Below are positions 23,600 through 34,968 of a stretch of DNA of 64,000 bases, one piece after another; the first letter of the stretch is position 1; every line of letters begins with the position of its first letter. The notes under the pieces were generated by a model, which saw only the letters and a program-made list of their open reading frames with translations, searched no databases and was not told the origin of the DNA. The DNA is taken from the NCBI GenBank assembly GCA_001600615.1, contig BCKK01000007.1, forward strand, positions 650,431 through 714,430, in the 5' to 3' direction. A program made the position numbers and the translations under genes. The stretch is from Dioszegia crocea (Eukaryota > Basidiomycota > Tremellomycetes > Tremellales > Bulleribasidiaceae).

Positions 23600-25542
23600 A
23601 TGTCGGACTCGGATTTTGAGCTTACAGTCCATGATGTATTGGTGAGCAAGACCTATCGGCCGACGCTGACAATCAGGTGAATGTATGGATATCCACCGGT
23701 GCTGCCGTCGTATCCCTTGTTCTGTGCTGCACCGTCCTCGGCTTGGCGTACTATGTGTGGTCAAGACCACACACTCGACCCATGATAGATCGGATATCGT
23801 TCCGACTGTTATTATGGTCTGTGGCGTTTGAAGTGGTGTATGATGTCGCCTATATACTAGTGGAAATGGATGTAAGTACTCCAGGCATTCACGAGCTGAT
23901 CTCAGACTGCTTTCGGCTTGGGATCAGGGATCTGTACATCGAGTCTATACTTCATGATTGCAGCAATGACTATGTGAGTCCTGCATCTGGATAACAGCTG
24001 ACGACCAGTGTCAACTATCTCTGCACTGCCATTGCCGTCAATCTAATGTTGACGATAACGTTCCATGTCAACCCTGTTCGGCTGGGTAAGTCTCCTCGCA
24101 GGGTTCTCACTGACAAACAGGACTGGAGAAGTGGTATGTCGGACTATCATTATTGATTGGAATTATGGTACCTCTGGTACCAGCCGCGACGGGGCATTTC
24201 AGGAATGATCCAATGTGGGGTACATGGTAAGTCTTACCCGGATGTCCTCTTGCTATCGCTGAATATATAGCTGGGTTTCCGCAGATTCGTTAGACGAGCT
24301 CATGAAGCGCATCGTCCTAGATCTCGTACGTCCCCGCTCACACCCTGATCTGACCCAAACAGTACCTCTGGCAAATCCTCTCCTGCGCAATCGCCACCAT
24401 TGCAGTCATCATCACCCTCGTCACCCTCTTCCGACAAGGTCGCGAGCTCTCCGCGGCGCTCTTTGCAGGCAACGAGCTTAACCAAAGCATATTCGGGCAA
24501 TCTTCACCCGATATGGAGACTGGCTCAGAGGAAGTGGAGGAGAAGCCAAAGTGGTGGGCGTTCTGGCGGAAGAAGCGATGTACGACCAAGGAGCCTTCGT
24601 TAAGAAGCCAGCTGGAGGACAAATTTCTCACTATCGCCTTTCAAATCAGTCTTTACCCCATATCACTCATCCTTGTCAATGGGATCATCAGTATTGGAGA
24701 GCTCATCGTGACCCGTGGCGGGAGTATCGGTTCGCGCGGAATATACGCCCTGTACTGCATCTATTATTTCCTGTACGGCGGTCGAGGGATTGCATTCGCA
24801 GCTGTAAGTCCTTGATCATTGGGAAAGCTTGAACCAGGCTGATTGCCAGCTCGCATTCTTCATTGACCCATGTTTCCGGCGGGCCCCAGGCGAAGCTTGG
24901 CGAACAAGACATGAGCATACTCTTGTTGCACGTCCTACCGAGACTTCTCGGGCAGCAGACGATACCAAACAATCCTTCGCCGAGATGCTAGCCACCCTCA
25001 CTCCTATCCTTCCTTACAACACAACTGCATCCGCGACATACAACGACTCACAAATCCTGTCCTCCCTTTCGGCCGACTCGTCAGAAAAGCTCGGTCTTGC
25101 TCCCTTCCCCGCTCAGTCATCCTCGAGCTTCGATATGCCCGCGGCATTGACGACACTGTCACTCGAATCACCTGTCCGGGCGGCTCCTCAGAAACCTCTC
25201 GTCTCCACTCGGTCCTTCGTGGGCGTACCTCCGGGTCACCTACCACAGGAAATAACAGACGATATCGACGTCGTTGCTGCACCGCAATCAGCGGCGGTAT
25301 CGCCTGCACCTCCACTTCTACCCTCGGCGTTCAGACCGGCGGAGATGACTGGGTTAGGCGTGAAGATGGGAGAAGAGGCCGAAAAGCTGGAGCCGCTCAC
25401 CCCTGATTTGCCGGACGAAAGGGAGGAGGAGAGATTACGGCTGAGGGCGGCAGCGGAGCAGAAGAAGGCCGAGGAGGAGCGGGAGAAGGCAGAAATGGAG
25501 GAGACGCTGCGGGTATTCTTTGCTGCCAAGGCGATGCTATAG
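23600..25542 (+). CDS. Seven-transmembrane receptor-like protein
   Basis: The sequence predicts a GPCR-like fold. The first exon encodes MSDSDFELTVHDVL. Membrane segments follow: TGAAVVSLVLCCTVLGLAYY; LLLWSVAFEVVYDVAYI; a segment around SSLYFMIAAMTMCVNYLC with TAIAVNLMLTITF; WYVGLSLLIGIMVPLVPA; YLWQILSCAIATIAVIITLV; FLTIAFQISLYPISLILVNG; and YALYCIYYFLYGGRGIAFAA. Between TM5 and TM6 is a charged loop with KPKWWAFWRKKR. The cytosolic tail of over 200 residues is Ser/Pro-rich and ends in an acidic, Glu/Lys-rich helix (EEEREKAEMEETLRVFFAA). This resembles fungal Git3/cAMP-receptor-like nutrient receptors, but no ligand can be assigned. At least five introns. It converges with DRS1. Confidence 0.8.
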
Positions 25543-25678
25543 TGGACAATCTGGACAGTGTGTTGTGCTATTACGATGTATCATTTGACCTTTTGCTTTG
25601 TCTAGATGCTTCGTGCAGTGTGCGACACGACGGTTGACTCGACCACAATGAGCAAGAATGCCATCCAAAGATACCCTA

Positions 25679-28209
25679 CTAACGCTTCCCCTTGCCCTTC
25701 GGTTTCCCCTTCCCGCCCTTGCCTTTACTCAATGAGACCTTGCCTAGACTACTCCGCATGCCCTCATGCCCTGCGCCCTTCTTCTCCCGCTCATCGAACG
25801 CAGACTTCTTCGCCGGCTTCTTCCCGCCCTTAGCCTTCACCTTAGTAGGCGCAGGTAGAGGGATCCCAATCTTGGTGGGTCGTTGAGCCTTCTTGGCAGC
25901 ACGAATAGACGCAGCCTGAGGCGCATGTCTCCCCTCTGCCGCATCTTCATCAATCGCCATCTTGCGTCGTTTATCCTTCCGCGACATCCCATCGTATTTC
26001 CCTCGCTTAACTTTAGGCTTGTCATCCTTCTCAGGAGGCCCATTGGCCCCTGGGAACTTCTGCACATAGCCGTCTTTCCCAGTAACTGTCCATCAGTCCC
26101 CGCCTAAACCGCAAGAACTCACCCTTGGCAGCAGCCTTCTCCTTCTCAGATTGGAACCAGACTCGCTTGGGTCGACCCATAATTTCCTCTTCGTGCTCCA
26201 CCATATTCTGCCCCTTGCGCACTTCCATCTCCGCCTGTCTAATCGCCTTCTCCTCCTTCTCCTCTTTCAAAATCTCGGCAATATCATCCTTGAGCCCGTC
26301 CATCTTGGTCGCCATCCCGCTGATTGCTTCGGCAGGAATGATACGGTGTCGGATTTGGCTCGAGACGGATTGCCGGATAGCAAGTTTGAGCATCTTTCGA
26401 TCGGGTTCACCGACTAGCGAGATGGATCTGACATCAGTCTTGGCCAGGATTAATGACTCACCGTCCCTTTCTGCCTGCTCGGGCGGTACGACCGACACGA
26501 TGTGTGTACTGGGCCAGTTGTCCAGGCATATCATAATTGATGACCGTCTCGACACCCTTGATGTCCAGACCTCGAGATGCTAAGTCGGTAGCGAGTAGGT
26601 AGTCGACTTTGCCGGCTTTAAAGTCGTTCAAAGCTGCTAGACGCTGGGTATCAGCCATGTCCACAAGATTTTGCTCACCTGTTCTTGCGTCAAGTTCCCG
26701 TGTAGCTCCGCCGCCTTCATGCCCAATAACCCAAACACAACCCTCATTTGATGCGCCAGAGCTTTACTCCTGAAGAATACAATACACTTCTCCCTCACTG
26801 TGCGCTTACACAGCGACAACAACGCCGGTCCTCGACTGTCGTCCGTCCTTATCCGCACAAACTCCTGAGTAAGGCTGTCGGCCGTGTTCTTTTTAGGATC
26901 CACGAAGACCCGGATCGGCTTATCGAGGGACAGCTTGACGAGCTCGTCGACCGAGTCTGTCATTGTAGCTGAGAACAGCATAGTCTGACGGGATCTCGGA
27001 CAAGCTCGGATGATTTCTGACAACTCGTCCGAGAATCCATCTTCGAGCATTCGGTCGGCTTCATCCATGACTAGAATGTCAAGAGCGGAGAGGGTGAAGG
27101 ATGGGGTGTTTGTAAGATGGTCGATCAGTCGACCGGGCGTGGCAATGAGGATATCGGGGAGGGTACGTAGGGTGTGCGCTTGGGCATTGAGGGAGAGACC
27201 ACCGACGAGAAGAGCGAATCGGACGTCTAGCCCACCTCGTTCGGCCAGAGCTTTACCGACAGCCTCACACTGTACTGCCAACTCTCGAGTAGGACAGAGT
27301 ACAAGTACTCGGCATGCCTGTCCACCTCGGCCTCGGTCACGATACGTCAATCGCTCCAGGATGGGGACCATGAACGCCGCAGTTTTACCGGAACCAGTCA
27401 CGGCTGATCCGAGGATATCGCGGCCGAGTAAGGCGAGCGGGATGGCGCGGGCTTGGATAGGTGTGGGTGCCGTGTAGTTTAGCGAGGCGAGGGAGCGGAG
27501 GAGAGGTCGGGAGAGGTTCATCGATGCGAAGGAGGAAGGGAGGGAGGGATCGACAGTGCTGGGGTCTGAAGAAAAGAAGGCGTCTTTTCGTGCGGTCTCC
27601 GCGACGTCTTCGGTGGACTCTGCATCTGAGTCTGCGTCCTCGTCATGTACCTCTACCTCAGAGTCTTCTTCGGCTTCCTCTTCGTCTGACTCAGCATCAC
27701 CATCCACAATCATCCCTCCATCAGACTCCATCTCATCTTCATCCTCGTCCTCATCATCCTCATCTTCATCCTCATCATCATCCTCATCCTCGCTCTCACT
27801 CCCACTCTCATCATCACTGTCTTCCATCGCCTCATCTTCCCCCGCAGCCCTCTTCCTCTTCTTCTCGCCAAACGACCTCAACTCCTTGCCAGTCCGCCTA
27901 GCAATGATATCATCCACAGTTATCGGCTAGACCATCAGCCTAGTCCCCTCACTTCCTGCAAAGACTCACCTCATTCTCGCTCTTCCCGCTCTTCTTCAAC
28001 TCATCTCCTCCCCATAGATCAATCTCAGCATTCCGAGACCCATCAAAGTCGAATTGAAATTCGGGGTTGAGGTCTTCATCGATTTTAGGCGCCTTGGCAG
28101 CGGCGGTAGCTTTACCAGACGGCGTAGCGCGTCCCTTGCTGGATTCGCCGTTCTGCGTGGGGATATCCTCGTCGTCCGAGTCGATGGTGGTGATGAAGTC
28201 GGCTGGCAT
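25679..28209 (-). CDS. DRS1: DEAD-box RNA helicase DRS1 (DDX27)
   Basis: A nucleolar ATP-dependent helicase needed for 60S subunit assembly. The start at 28209 reads [17 protein letters not shown]. The N-terminal half carries a long Asp/Glu tract. Helicase motifs in order: Q motif [23 protein letters not shown], motif [27 protein letters not shown] within LVMDEADRM, motif III SAT, then in domain 2 [22 protein letters not shown] and [13 protein letters not shown]. The C-terminal region ([28 protein letters not shown]) and the Lys/Gly-rich end ([15 protein letters not shown]) match the Drs1 family. At least four introns. It is convergent with the receptor-like gene, with about 135 bp between stops. 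Confidence 0.95.
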
Positions 28210-28538
28210 CGTATGGGATGTGTGTGAGATGATGGATGTATACAACAGAGCTGGACCCAACTTTTTGGGTGGTGAAAATCTTTGAGCAAATCACGTGACG
28301 ATTCGACGGTCTCGATTTTTTAGCTGCGCCTGTATCATTGACATGCTTCGATGATCTGTGGCCTCCTGAGACGTCCAACAACTTGATTCATACAGATGTT
28401 TTACACAGTATAGCTCAGCCTCTCCAATCGTGCACACGACGGTCTGCCTCAAGCGTCACCGAATCGATCGGGCATGACCACAGGGCCGATCCTGACTCGT
28501 CAGCTTCACTCACATATCGCGATGCTATACATGCCGAC
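28210..28538. other. Short spacer between DRS1 and TMS1
   Basis: About 330 bp between the DRS1 start and the TMS1 stop, both on the minus strand. It should contain the DRS1 promoter and the TMS1 3' UTR. Nothing else is recognised. Confidence 0.45.
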
Positions 28539-30451
28539 TCACAGACTCCACGAGTAGAGCGCATAGCATAGCCAGCTGCTGATGACACGCATCCACATGG
28601 TCGTCTCGCTTCGACCGATATAGACGTCAGGTTCGTCCGTCATGAATGCCGTCGCCAGAGTGGAGAGGTCTGACGGATCGGCGGGGTGTGCGACTGGTGA
28701 GGTAGAGATGATTGCCCTGGAGGATAAGCTGACGGTGGTGATTACACCAGAATGTGACACATATAGCTTACCAATCTGTCAACAGTCCCGCAACATACAT
28801 CGCCGCCATGACGAAGATTATGTGGAACCACGAGTACTGCCTGTCAGCTTGGTCCGAAACGTATTGTCCCAAACTCACATTGTACTTTGTCCCACCACGC
28901 TCATCGTCCCTCTCCTCGCCGATCGTAGCCTCAATCTCATCATCCTCATCCTCTTGCTCGTCCAGGACCGAAGCAGGCAGAGAGCCCGCATTGACTGCAG
29001 CCAAAATAGCCTGATACCTCATTTCGTCCCTTCGGCCTTTAGGCTGGTTGGTCACCAATCTCACTTCTCCATCCTCATCGCTGCCTTCTGCAGGTAGAGA
29101 TATCGCGCCTCCGGCCCGTCGACCCTTCCCGACCAGAGCCTTAGACTGGGTGGCGGCCCGAGTCGTCGAGTACGCAATAGCGAGGAAAGTGAACAGAGCT
29201 CCAGCGACAACGGTCGTAGTCTTGGTTCCGCCAGATGCGTGGAGGGGATTGCAGTGGCTCTCCCCACCCGAGTGGTTGACGACTGCCGATGCTGTCAGGT
29301 AAGTGCAGTACGCCGCAACAAGACTGGCCTGGGTGAGGCCGGACTTGGGGTTGGCTTCCTGCACTTGTGGACTGATAGCGAGGACAGTAACAATAATGGA
29401 GAGGACGAGATTGGCAGTGATGAAGAATGTGTTGAGACCGCATCCGCCGCCTGCGAAGAAGACGAAGAGGACGATGGTGAGGGCGATAGCGGCGATGAAG
29501 AGGCCGAAGGTAGATCCGACCAGGATGAATTGCCAGAGGTTCGAGTTGGACTGTTCCCAGTTCTCGAGGCAGGTCTCGGACCAAGTATGGGCGAAATCGA
29601 TAAGCAGAACCAGGCCGATAAGGATGAAGAGACATGCGCCGATGGGGGCTATGTACGAGCCGTATGCCATGAAGAATTCGTTGGGGATGAGGAAAGTCAG
29701 GAAGGCGAGTAGGAAGTAGAAAAGGATCTTGAGGCCCCACCATCTATGAGAGTTAGCTTTAAGGCTTCTCATGATAATGTATGGTCAAGAACGGCGTACC
29801 CATTTTGAATCGCTGCGCGTTTTGTCTTGGTAGACTGGACGCCGATAAGAGAAGCGGACAAGACCAAGTGGAACAGGGCTAGAGCAAAGCAGAACCGATG
29901 AACCTGTCTTATCAGCTAATTTATGCACACGAGAGATCTTCGCAACTCACAGCCAAGAGACCGTAACATTTCCCGCCTGAGCAGTCCATCTTGATCCAGT
30001 CCCAGCTCAGCTTTTCCAGCTGCTTTATGGCTAGATCGGTCTTTGACAGATATGCCAACATGGAGGATAGGGCAAATATGAGCTGAAGACTAGTCAGTAT
30101 ACATGTTTTAGGTGTACCCTGAGGGCCTTCCGGGCTCGTGGATCATATAGCCCGATGTCGCCGGCAATAAAGGAATTAGACGTACCCCAAACCCAATCCT
30201 CGTCGCAATACTCGAGTTACAGTTACAGCCTTTGCACATAAGACTCGCAGCCGATCCGCCTAGAGGTGTCAGCTAAGCTCCTTGGACGAAGAATTTGCCT
30301 CTCGCCGCCCAGGCATGGGGGAACGAGCTCAATTGAACAATGGAGAAAAGAGCATCCGCTCACCCATGCACACCATACAGCCTGATATTAGGGCACTCCC
30401 CATGGAAGCTATACCTCCCGTGAGTAGGGGGATGGACAGTAGGGCGCCCAT
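28539..30451 (-). CDS. TMS1: Serine incorporator family membrane protein TMS1
   Basis: A Serinc-family protein, roughly 480-500 residues with about ten to eleven membrane segments, found in vacuole or plasma membranes. The ATG at 30451 reads MGALLSIPLL. The family hallmark CKGCNCNSSIATRIGFG follows after two introns, then MDCSGGKCYGLLAVHRFCFALALFH, WWGLKILFYFLLAFLTFLIP, a central run with ACLFILIGLVLLIDFAH, TWSE and NWEQS, and CGLNTFFITANLVLS. The cytosolic loop between the last helices is acidic (DEQEDEDDEIEA). The protein ends with YSWFHIIFVMAAMYVAGLL, a polar exon, and WMRVISSWLCYALYSWSL, the conserved Serinc C-terminus. It diverges from an F-box-like copy, with about 235 bp between starts. 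Confidence 0.92.
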
Positions 30452-30686
30452 ACTGGGTTTGCTTTGACGTAGATGAGGGAGTAAGGTATAGATGTAAGAG
30501 GAGAGTAGGCTGCTTGCAACCGCAACCTTTTGGCGGAGATGGCCGGGTGGCGAACTGCGTTGTCACTCACTGTCATCTATTCGCACATTCACCCGAACGC
30601 CACATTCACCACTCAGCCCAAGATTCATATTCAACCTCGCTTAGCTGTCGCACTCCAGCTCATCATCACCTCATACACCACAACCA

Positions 30687-32499
30687 ATGTCAGACATTGC
30701 AGCGCGGCTAGAGCAGCAGTCACTCGAAGAAGCGACTGCTTGCGACAACAATGACACCCCATCTCCCATCCCGCAACCGTCGTCAGCAGCCCGCACTGCT
30801 TTCGAAAACGTCGATGTCCGACAATGTATACTCGAAAACCTAATACCTAAGGCTGATCTGGTGACTTTCATGCGCGTGAGGAAGGAGAGCATGGCGGATG
30901 TAGCGCGGATGGTCTATTTCCGCTTGTCGTACGAAGAGACTCAAGATCTGCACAGTGATGATCCGGTGCGTGAATTTCAGTCTTTCCGCAGCTTTTGAAG
31001 GTGCTTGATGACGTTTATTTGTTCCAACGCTGACGAGCCATAGGAGAGACAACGCTTCTACGAGCACGCAGTCTCCTAAATAGATTGTCGCCGCATCACA
31101 CCCACAAATGAGACCTGGCAGGCCCTTCTGCGCGAAGGGCTAGCTCGAGACCCAGACCCAAACTTCGATGAAGACACTCGGTCAGATCGGGAGCGCTACT
31201 TCTATACCTACCGCCCTGATGCCTGTCGCATCCTTTCATCCCTCCTTAAACGTAAACATCCCTTCCTAAGCATGATTGCGTTTGGTGACGACTACGCCGG
31301 CGGAACTACCTGGCGCGTCGAATTCGAAACCTCATCAGATGCGGCATTCCTGACCTCCTCAGAGCCTGGGTCTAATTCTGCACTCCCCCCTGGAGTCACA
31401 GGCCACGTCGACCTCATCAGCCAACGCGCGTTTGACTGCTCATCTGAGCCACCAGTGGTCATCACCCCTCCCCCTGCTCCGTCCAGCCACTACACACTCA
31501 GCGAGCGGTTCAACTTGGTTCTTTACCAAACTACCAATGGTCTACCGATGCTATGCGAAGCTTGGTCACTAGCTCTCCGTAGCAATCGGTGCTTTGCAGA
31601 GGTCTACAACAGCATCAGTATAGATGTACAGCTACCGCTGAGTAGCATCACCGCTTTGTACCAGCAGCAAATCGATCATGGCCTCACTGGCCGGCTCGAG
31701 GAGATTCTCGCGCACGGCGTTAGTCCCTGGTCTCTTGCGGATATGCGGGATTTCGCCAAGGTTGCATCGGCGACCTTGGTATCCCTTTACCTGACACATT
31801 TCGACTATGACGCCGACAACGAGGCACTCGTGTCTTTCGCCGACTTACCAACGCTCATCTCCATCATCCGCATCGACCTCCCGAGACTTGACACTCTCAT
31901 GGTTGCTTTGAAAGGCATAGAGACGGCAGAGGAGACATGTGCTCGATTCCTGCGCTCAGACTCCCTCGATGATGGCGGCACAATCACGCATCTGATTATC
32001 GTCACCCCCCTCTTCAGCACTTCCCTATTCAACATTATCCGCTGTCTATCGTCGGTATGTGCCGCGGACGCTTCAGTGGACATCTCAAATGATGGGGAGG
32101 AACCATGGACGAAGGATGCACAGTCAGACTGCCTCCACTACGTTCGCGCGTGAGTCAACTGCCCAGGACTGCATTTATGTATGAAATATGCTAACTCCAT
32201 GTAGCCAATCCCCCGCTCGTCGGAAGCACCTTTCGACAGTGGATCTCGCTTCCTTAGGCGTGACTTCCCCCTCAGATCTGCACGCCCTTACGTACTCGGA
32301 CGACGGAAGACCTCAGCATTTGTCGAAAAGGGTGGAGGACGGCATGATATGTGTGTTCGGCCGGCAAGGGAGAACGGCGGCAAGGGACGAGGCTATGACC
32401 CTTGAGGCTCGCATTAGGGGCGAGGGGTCAGCACTCAGTGTAGGATCGGGTTCAGAAGGGTGGATTGTGGATGAGCAAAGATTGAGGTTTGATGAGTGA
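30687..32499 (+). pseudogene. F-box-like/LRR-like paralogue, copy 2 (in-frame TAA)
   Basis: Three exons (30687-30965, 31044-32149, 32205-32499). Exon 1 has the family N-terminus with AARTAFENVDVRQCILENL and ADLVTFMRVRKESMADVARM, an F-box-like helical unit. Exon 2 opens ERQRFYEHAVS and then meets TAA at 31077-31079. The frame continues without interruption for another 357 codons, with core motifs FADLPTLISIIRIDLPRL, GIETAEETCARFL and LFNIIRCLSSVC. The last exon begins QSPARRKHLSTVDLASLGVT and ends in an acidic tail. In copy 3 the same site is Gln in RQVDCRE, so a single C-to-T change (CAA to TAA) explains the stop. The copy is recently inactivated, is read through, or contains a base error. 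It is the closest relative of the adjacent copy 3, so they are a local tandem duplication. Confidence 0.85.
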
Positions 32500-32934
32500 C
32501 TGTGTGAGGGATTAGTCTAGTTGTAAATAACGCTAAAACCGGCACCCTCGCGATTGCTGTTGTGTGTAGAGTATGGTATCATGGTCAAAGCATGATCATG
32601 CGACTGCTAGCTGTACTACCACTGACTGATGTTGCTGGCTTTCACAACTCATCTCTCGGTCTATAAAAGAGATCGACGTCTGGCCAGTAAGTGAACTCTG
32701 CTTCGTCGCTTCCAAGGTCTCCGAGATCCCTTCTCTCCTATTAGCCCTGCCGGGGAAAGAAAGCGGCGATGTCCGTTGCGAGGAATGCGGAGTCAGTAGT
32801 GCAGAGTCGATAGACAGTTGGACAGTTCCGGGGGAGTACGACTTCGGGCACCCACTCAAGTTGCTCAACCACTCTGTCTCACTCATCTCCCCTACAGCAG
32901 TAGGACTTTGTCACCACCTCCGACATCAATCCTC

Positions 32935-34678
32935 ATGACAAGTATTACAGCTTTATTACAGCAGCAGTCACTCGACGAGGCAACCAATTGTAACGGAAAT
33001 GATTCAACACTGCCCATCCCTCGGCCGCCCTCAGCAGCCCGCACCGCCTTCGAAACAGTCGATGTTCGGGGCTCCATTCTTGACAATCTTGACGAGGCGG
33101 ATCTAGTGACATTTATGCGTGTAAGCAAGGAGGGCATGGCAGATGTGGCGAGGATGATATATATGACTGTGTCGTATGAGCAGGCGCAGAGCTTTGCCAG
33201 CGAGAATCCAGTAAGCCGTGACCTTAGCCAGCCCAACGGATTTGCCGAGTCAACAAGCTAACATTTTGCAGGAGCGGGAAGAGCTCTACCGAAGCTTGGT
33301 ACGCCAAGTCGACTGTCGCGAATTCGAGCCCTCGCTCGAGACCTGGCAAGCTATGAAGCTAGCTGGGATAGACCCCTCTGCGGGCTCGTGCGGTGAAGAC
33401 GAGACGGCTTCTGAACGCACGATGTACTTTCGCAAATACTCTCCTGAAGTCTGTCACTTCTTTGCCTCTTCCCTCAAATCCACCTTTCCATCTCTGCGCA
33501 TCATTGCGTTCGGCGAAAAGAACCCGGGCATGCACATCGATACCTGGGTCTTCGAATTTACCCCTCCTGACGCCACCTCCTTCTTCGACGATACTCCCAG
33601 TCTTAATCCCCATCCACTCGTCACAGGTCATCTAGACCTTGTACAAACACGGTTCTTCGACATTGAGAAGAAGGAACCCCCGACAGCCATTACTCCCCCT
33701 CCACCTCCCTCCACACATTGCACCCTTCGCGAGCGCTTCCACACGCATATCTTCGCAAGCGAAGAGGTCAATCCTACGAGAGTTAAGTCGTGGGTAGCTG
33801 CTCTTCGTAACAACCGGGGTTTCGGGGAGCTTTACACACGCTTTGATGTGTCTGGTGTCTCGCTGCCGTTAGATGTTTTCACCAGCATTTACCGGCACCA
33901 GATCGCATGCGGTAACGTGGAGCTGCTCGAGCATATCACTTCATGGAGCGTCGTCTCCTGGAATTTCGACGATATGCGAGAGTTCGCCAAAATCGCTTCG
34001 TCCTCCCTGGTCTCGCTCTGCCTGGCGGACTCTTCGTACGACAATTGCCAGGATCGCGAGGATACTGTGGGTATGTCATTCGCTGATCTTCCCGCATTCA
34101 TAACGCTGGTCCGGACCGACCTTACCAGTCTGTGCGAACTCCAAATTCTCATCAGGGGCATAGAGACTGCCGAGGCGACATGTGGCCAATTCTTGCATCC
34201 GGGCATCCTAGATGAGGAAGGTACGATCACTAGCTGTATTATCGTCACCCCTCCATGCAGTACACCGCTTTTCAACATAATTCGGGTCTTGTCGCAAATG
34301 TGCACTACGGAGGCAGACATCAATTTGGCGGACGACTGGCAGTATGGCTGTCTGCCATATCTTCGCGCGTAAGTCTGTTTGAGCTTTTGCCAGATGGACA
34401 TACTTGAACTGCTGCTGATCGCCTATAGCCAATCACCAGCCCGGAAGAAACATCTCTCAATTGTTGATTTTGCCTCCATTGGCGTCACTTCCTTATCTGA
34501 TTTCGAATCTCTCTGCTACTCGGATGACAATGCCCCCCTCATGCTGTCTCGAGACGTGAATGCGAACCTCGGCGATGGAGATGGCGGTGCAGGGAGGGAA
34601 GGCCAGACTGAGGAGGAAGACGATGATGTAGATGACGGGATCCGAGAAGGGAACGCCTGTGCATATCCGAGGGTGTAA
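32935..34678 (+). CDS. F-box-like/LRR-like paralogue, copy 3 (intact)
   Basis: Three exons (32935-33210, 33272-34368, 34429-34678) give 540 residues with no lesion, making this a good reference for the family. Residues 35-80 form the F-box-like unit (FETVDVRGSILDNLDEADLV, TFMRVSKEGMADVARMIY). The core shows LKSTFPSLRIIAFGEKNPG, the Pro-rich stretch AITPPPPPSTHCTLRERF, LPLDVFTSIYRHQIACGN, FAKIASSSLVSLCL, FADLPAFITLVRTDL and LFNIIRVLSQMC. After a phase-2 intron the third exon starts QSPARKKHLSIVDFASIGVT, with LCYSDDNAP, then an acidic Gly/Asp/Glu tail without a coiled coil. Leucines spaced as in LRR strands suggest a curved LRR-like scaffold, but no canonical repeat is countable. A role as SCF substrate receptor is inference. 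Confidence 0.85.
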
Positions 34679-34968
34679 GCGGCCGGAGTGAGATGGCAAC
34701 TAGGGGCTATGTTCAGGGAGGCGCGAGCTTGAGGGTGTTGGACGGAGTGCAGCAGTGAAATTGCGAGAATTTGTCGGAAAGGCTTAGGAGGCAGGGAGAG
34801 AGTCAGTAACGAGGGGTATCTGCAGGCAAGGATGTTTTGATGGATACATGGGAACCAAAAAGGCCTAGTGTCTACTGCTTGTACTTCTACCTACTCCAGA
34901 TGGTCTACTGACACCAACATTGCTGACTTCTTTTATACAAAATATGACGCCTGATAAACAACTGCCTT

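Noticed and set aside
27556..27930. Poly-Ser plus-strand frame at the start of DRS1
   Set aside because: Mirror of the Asp/Glu tract (GAK/GAC codons) of DRS1 on the other strand.
30687..34678. Treating the paralogue array as a transposable element family
   Set aside because: No terminal repeats, target-site duplications, transposase or reverse-transcriptase motifs; copies keep introns, so they are not retrocopies.
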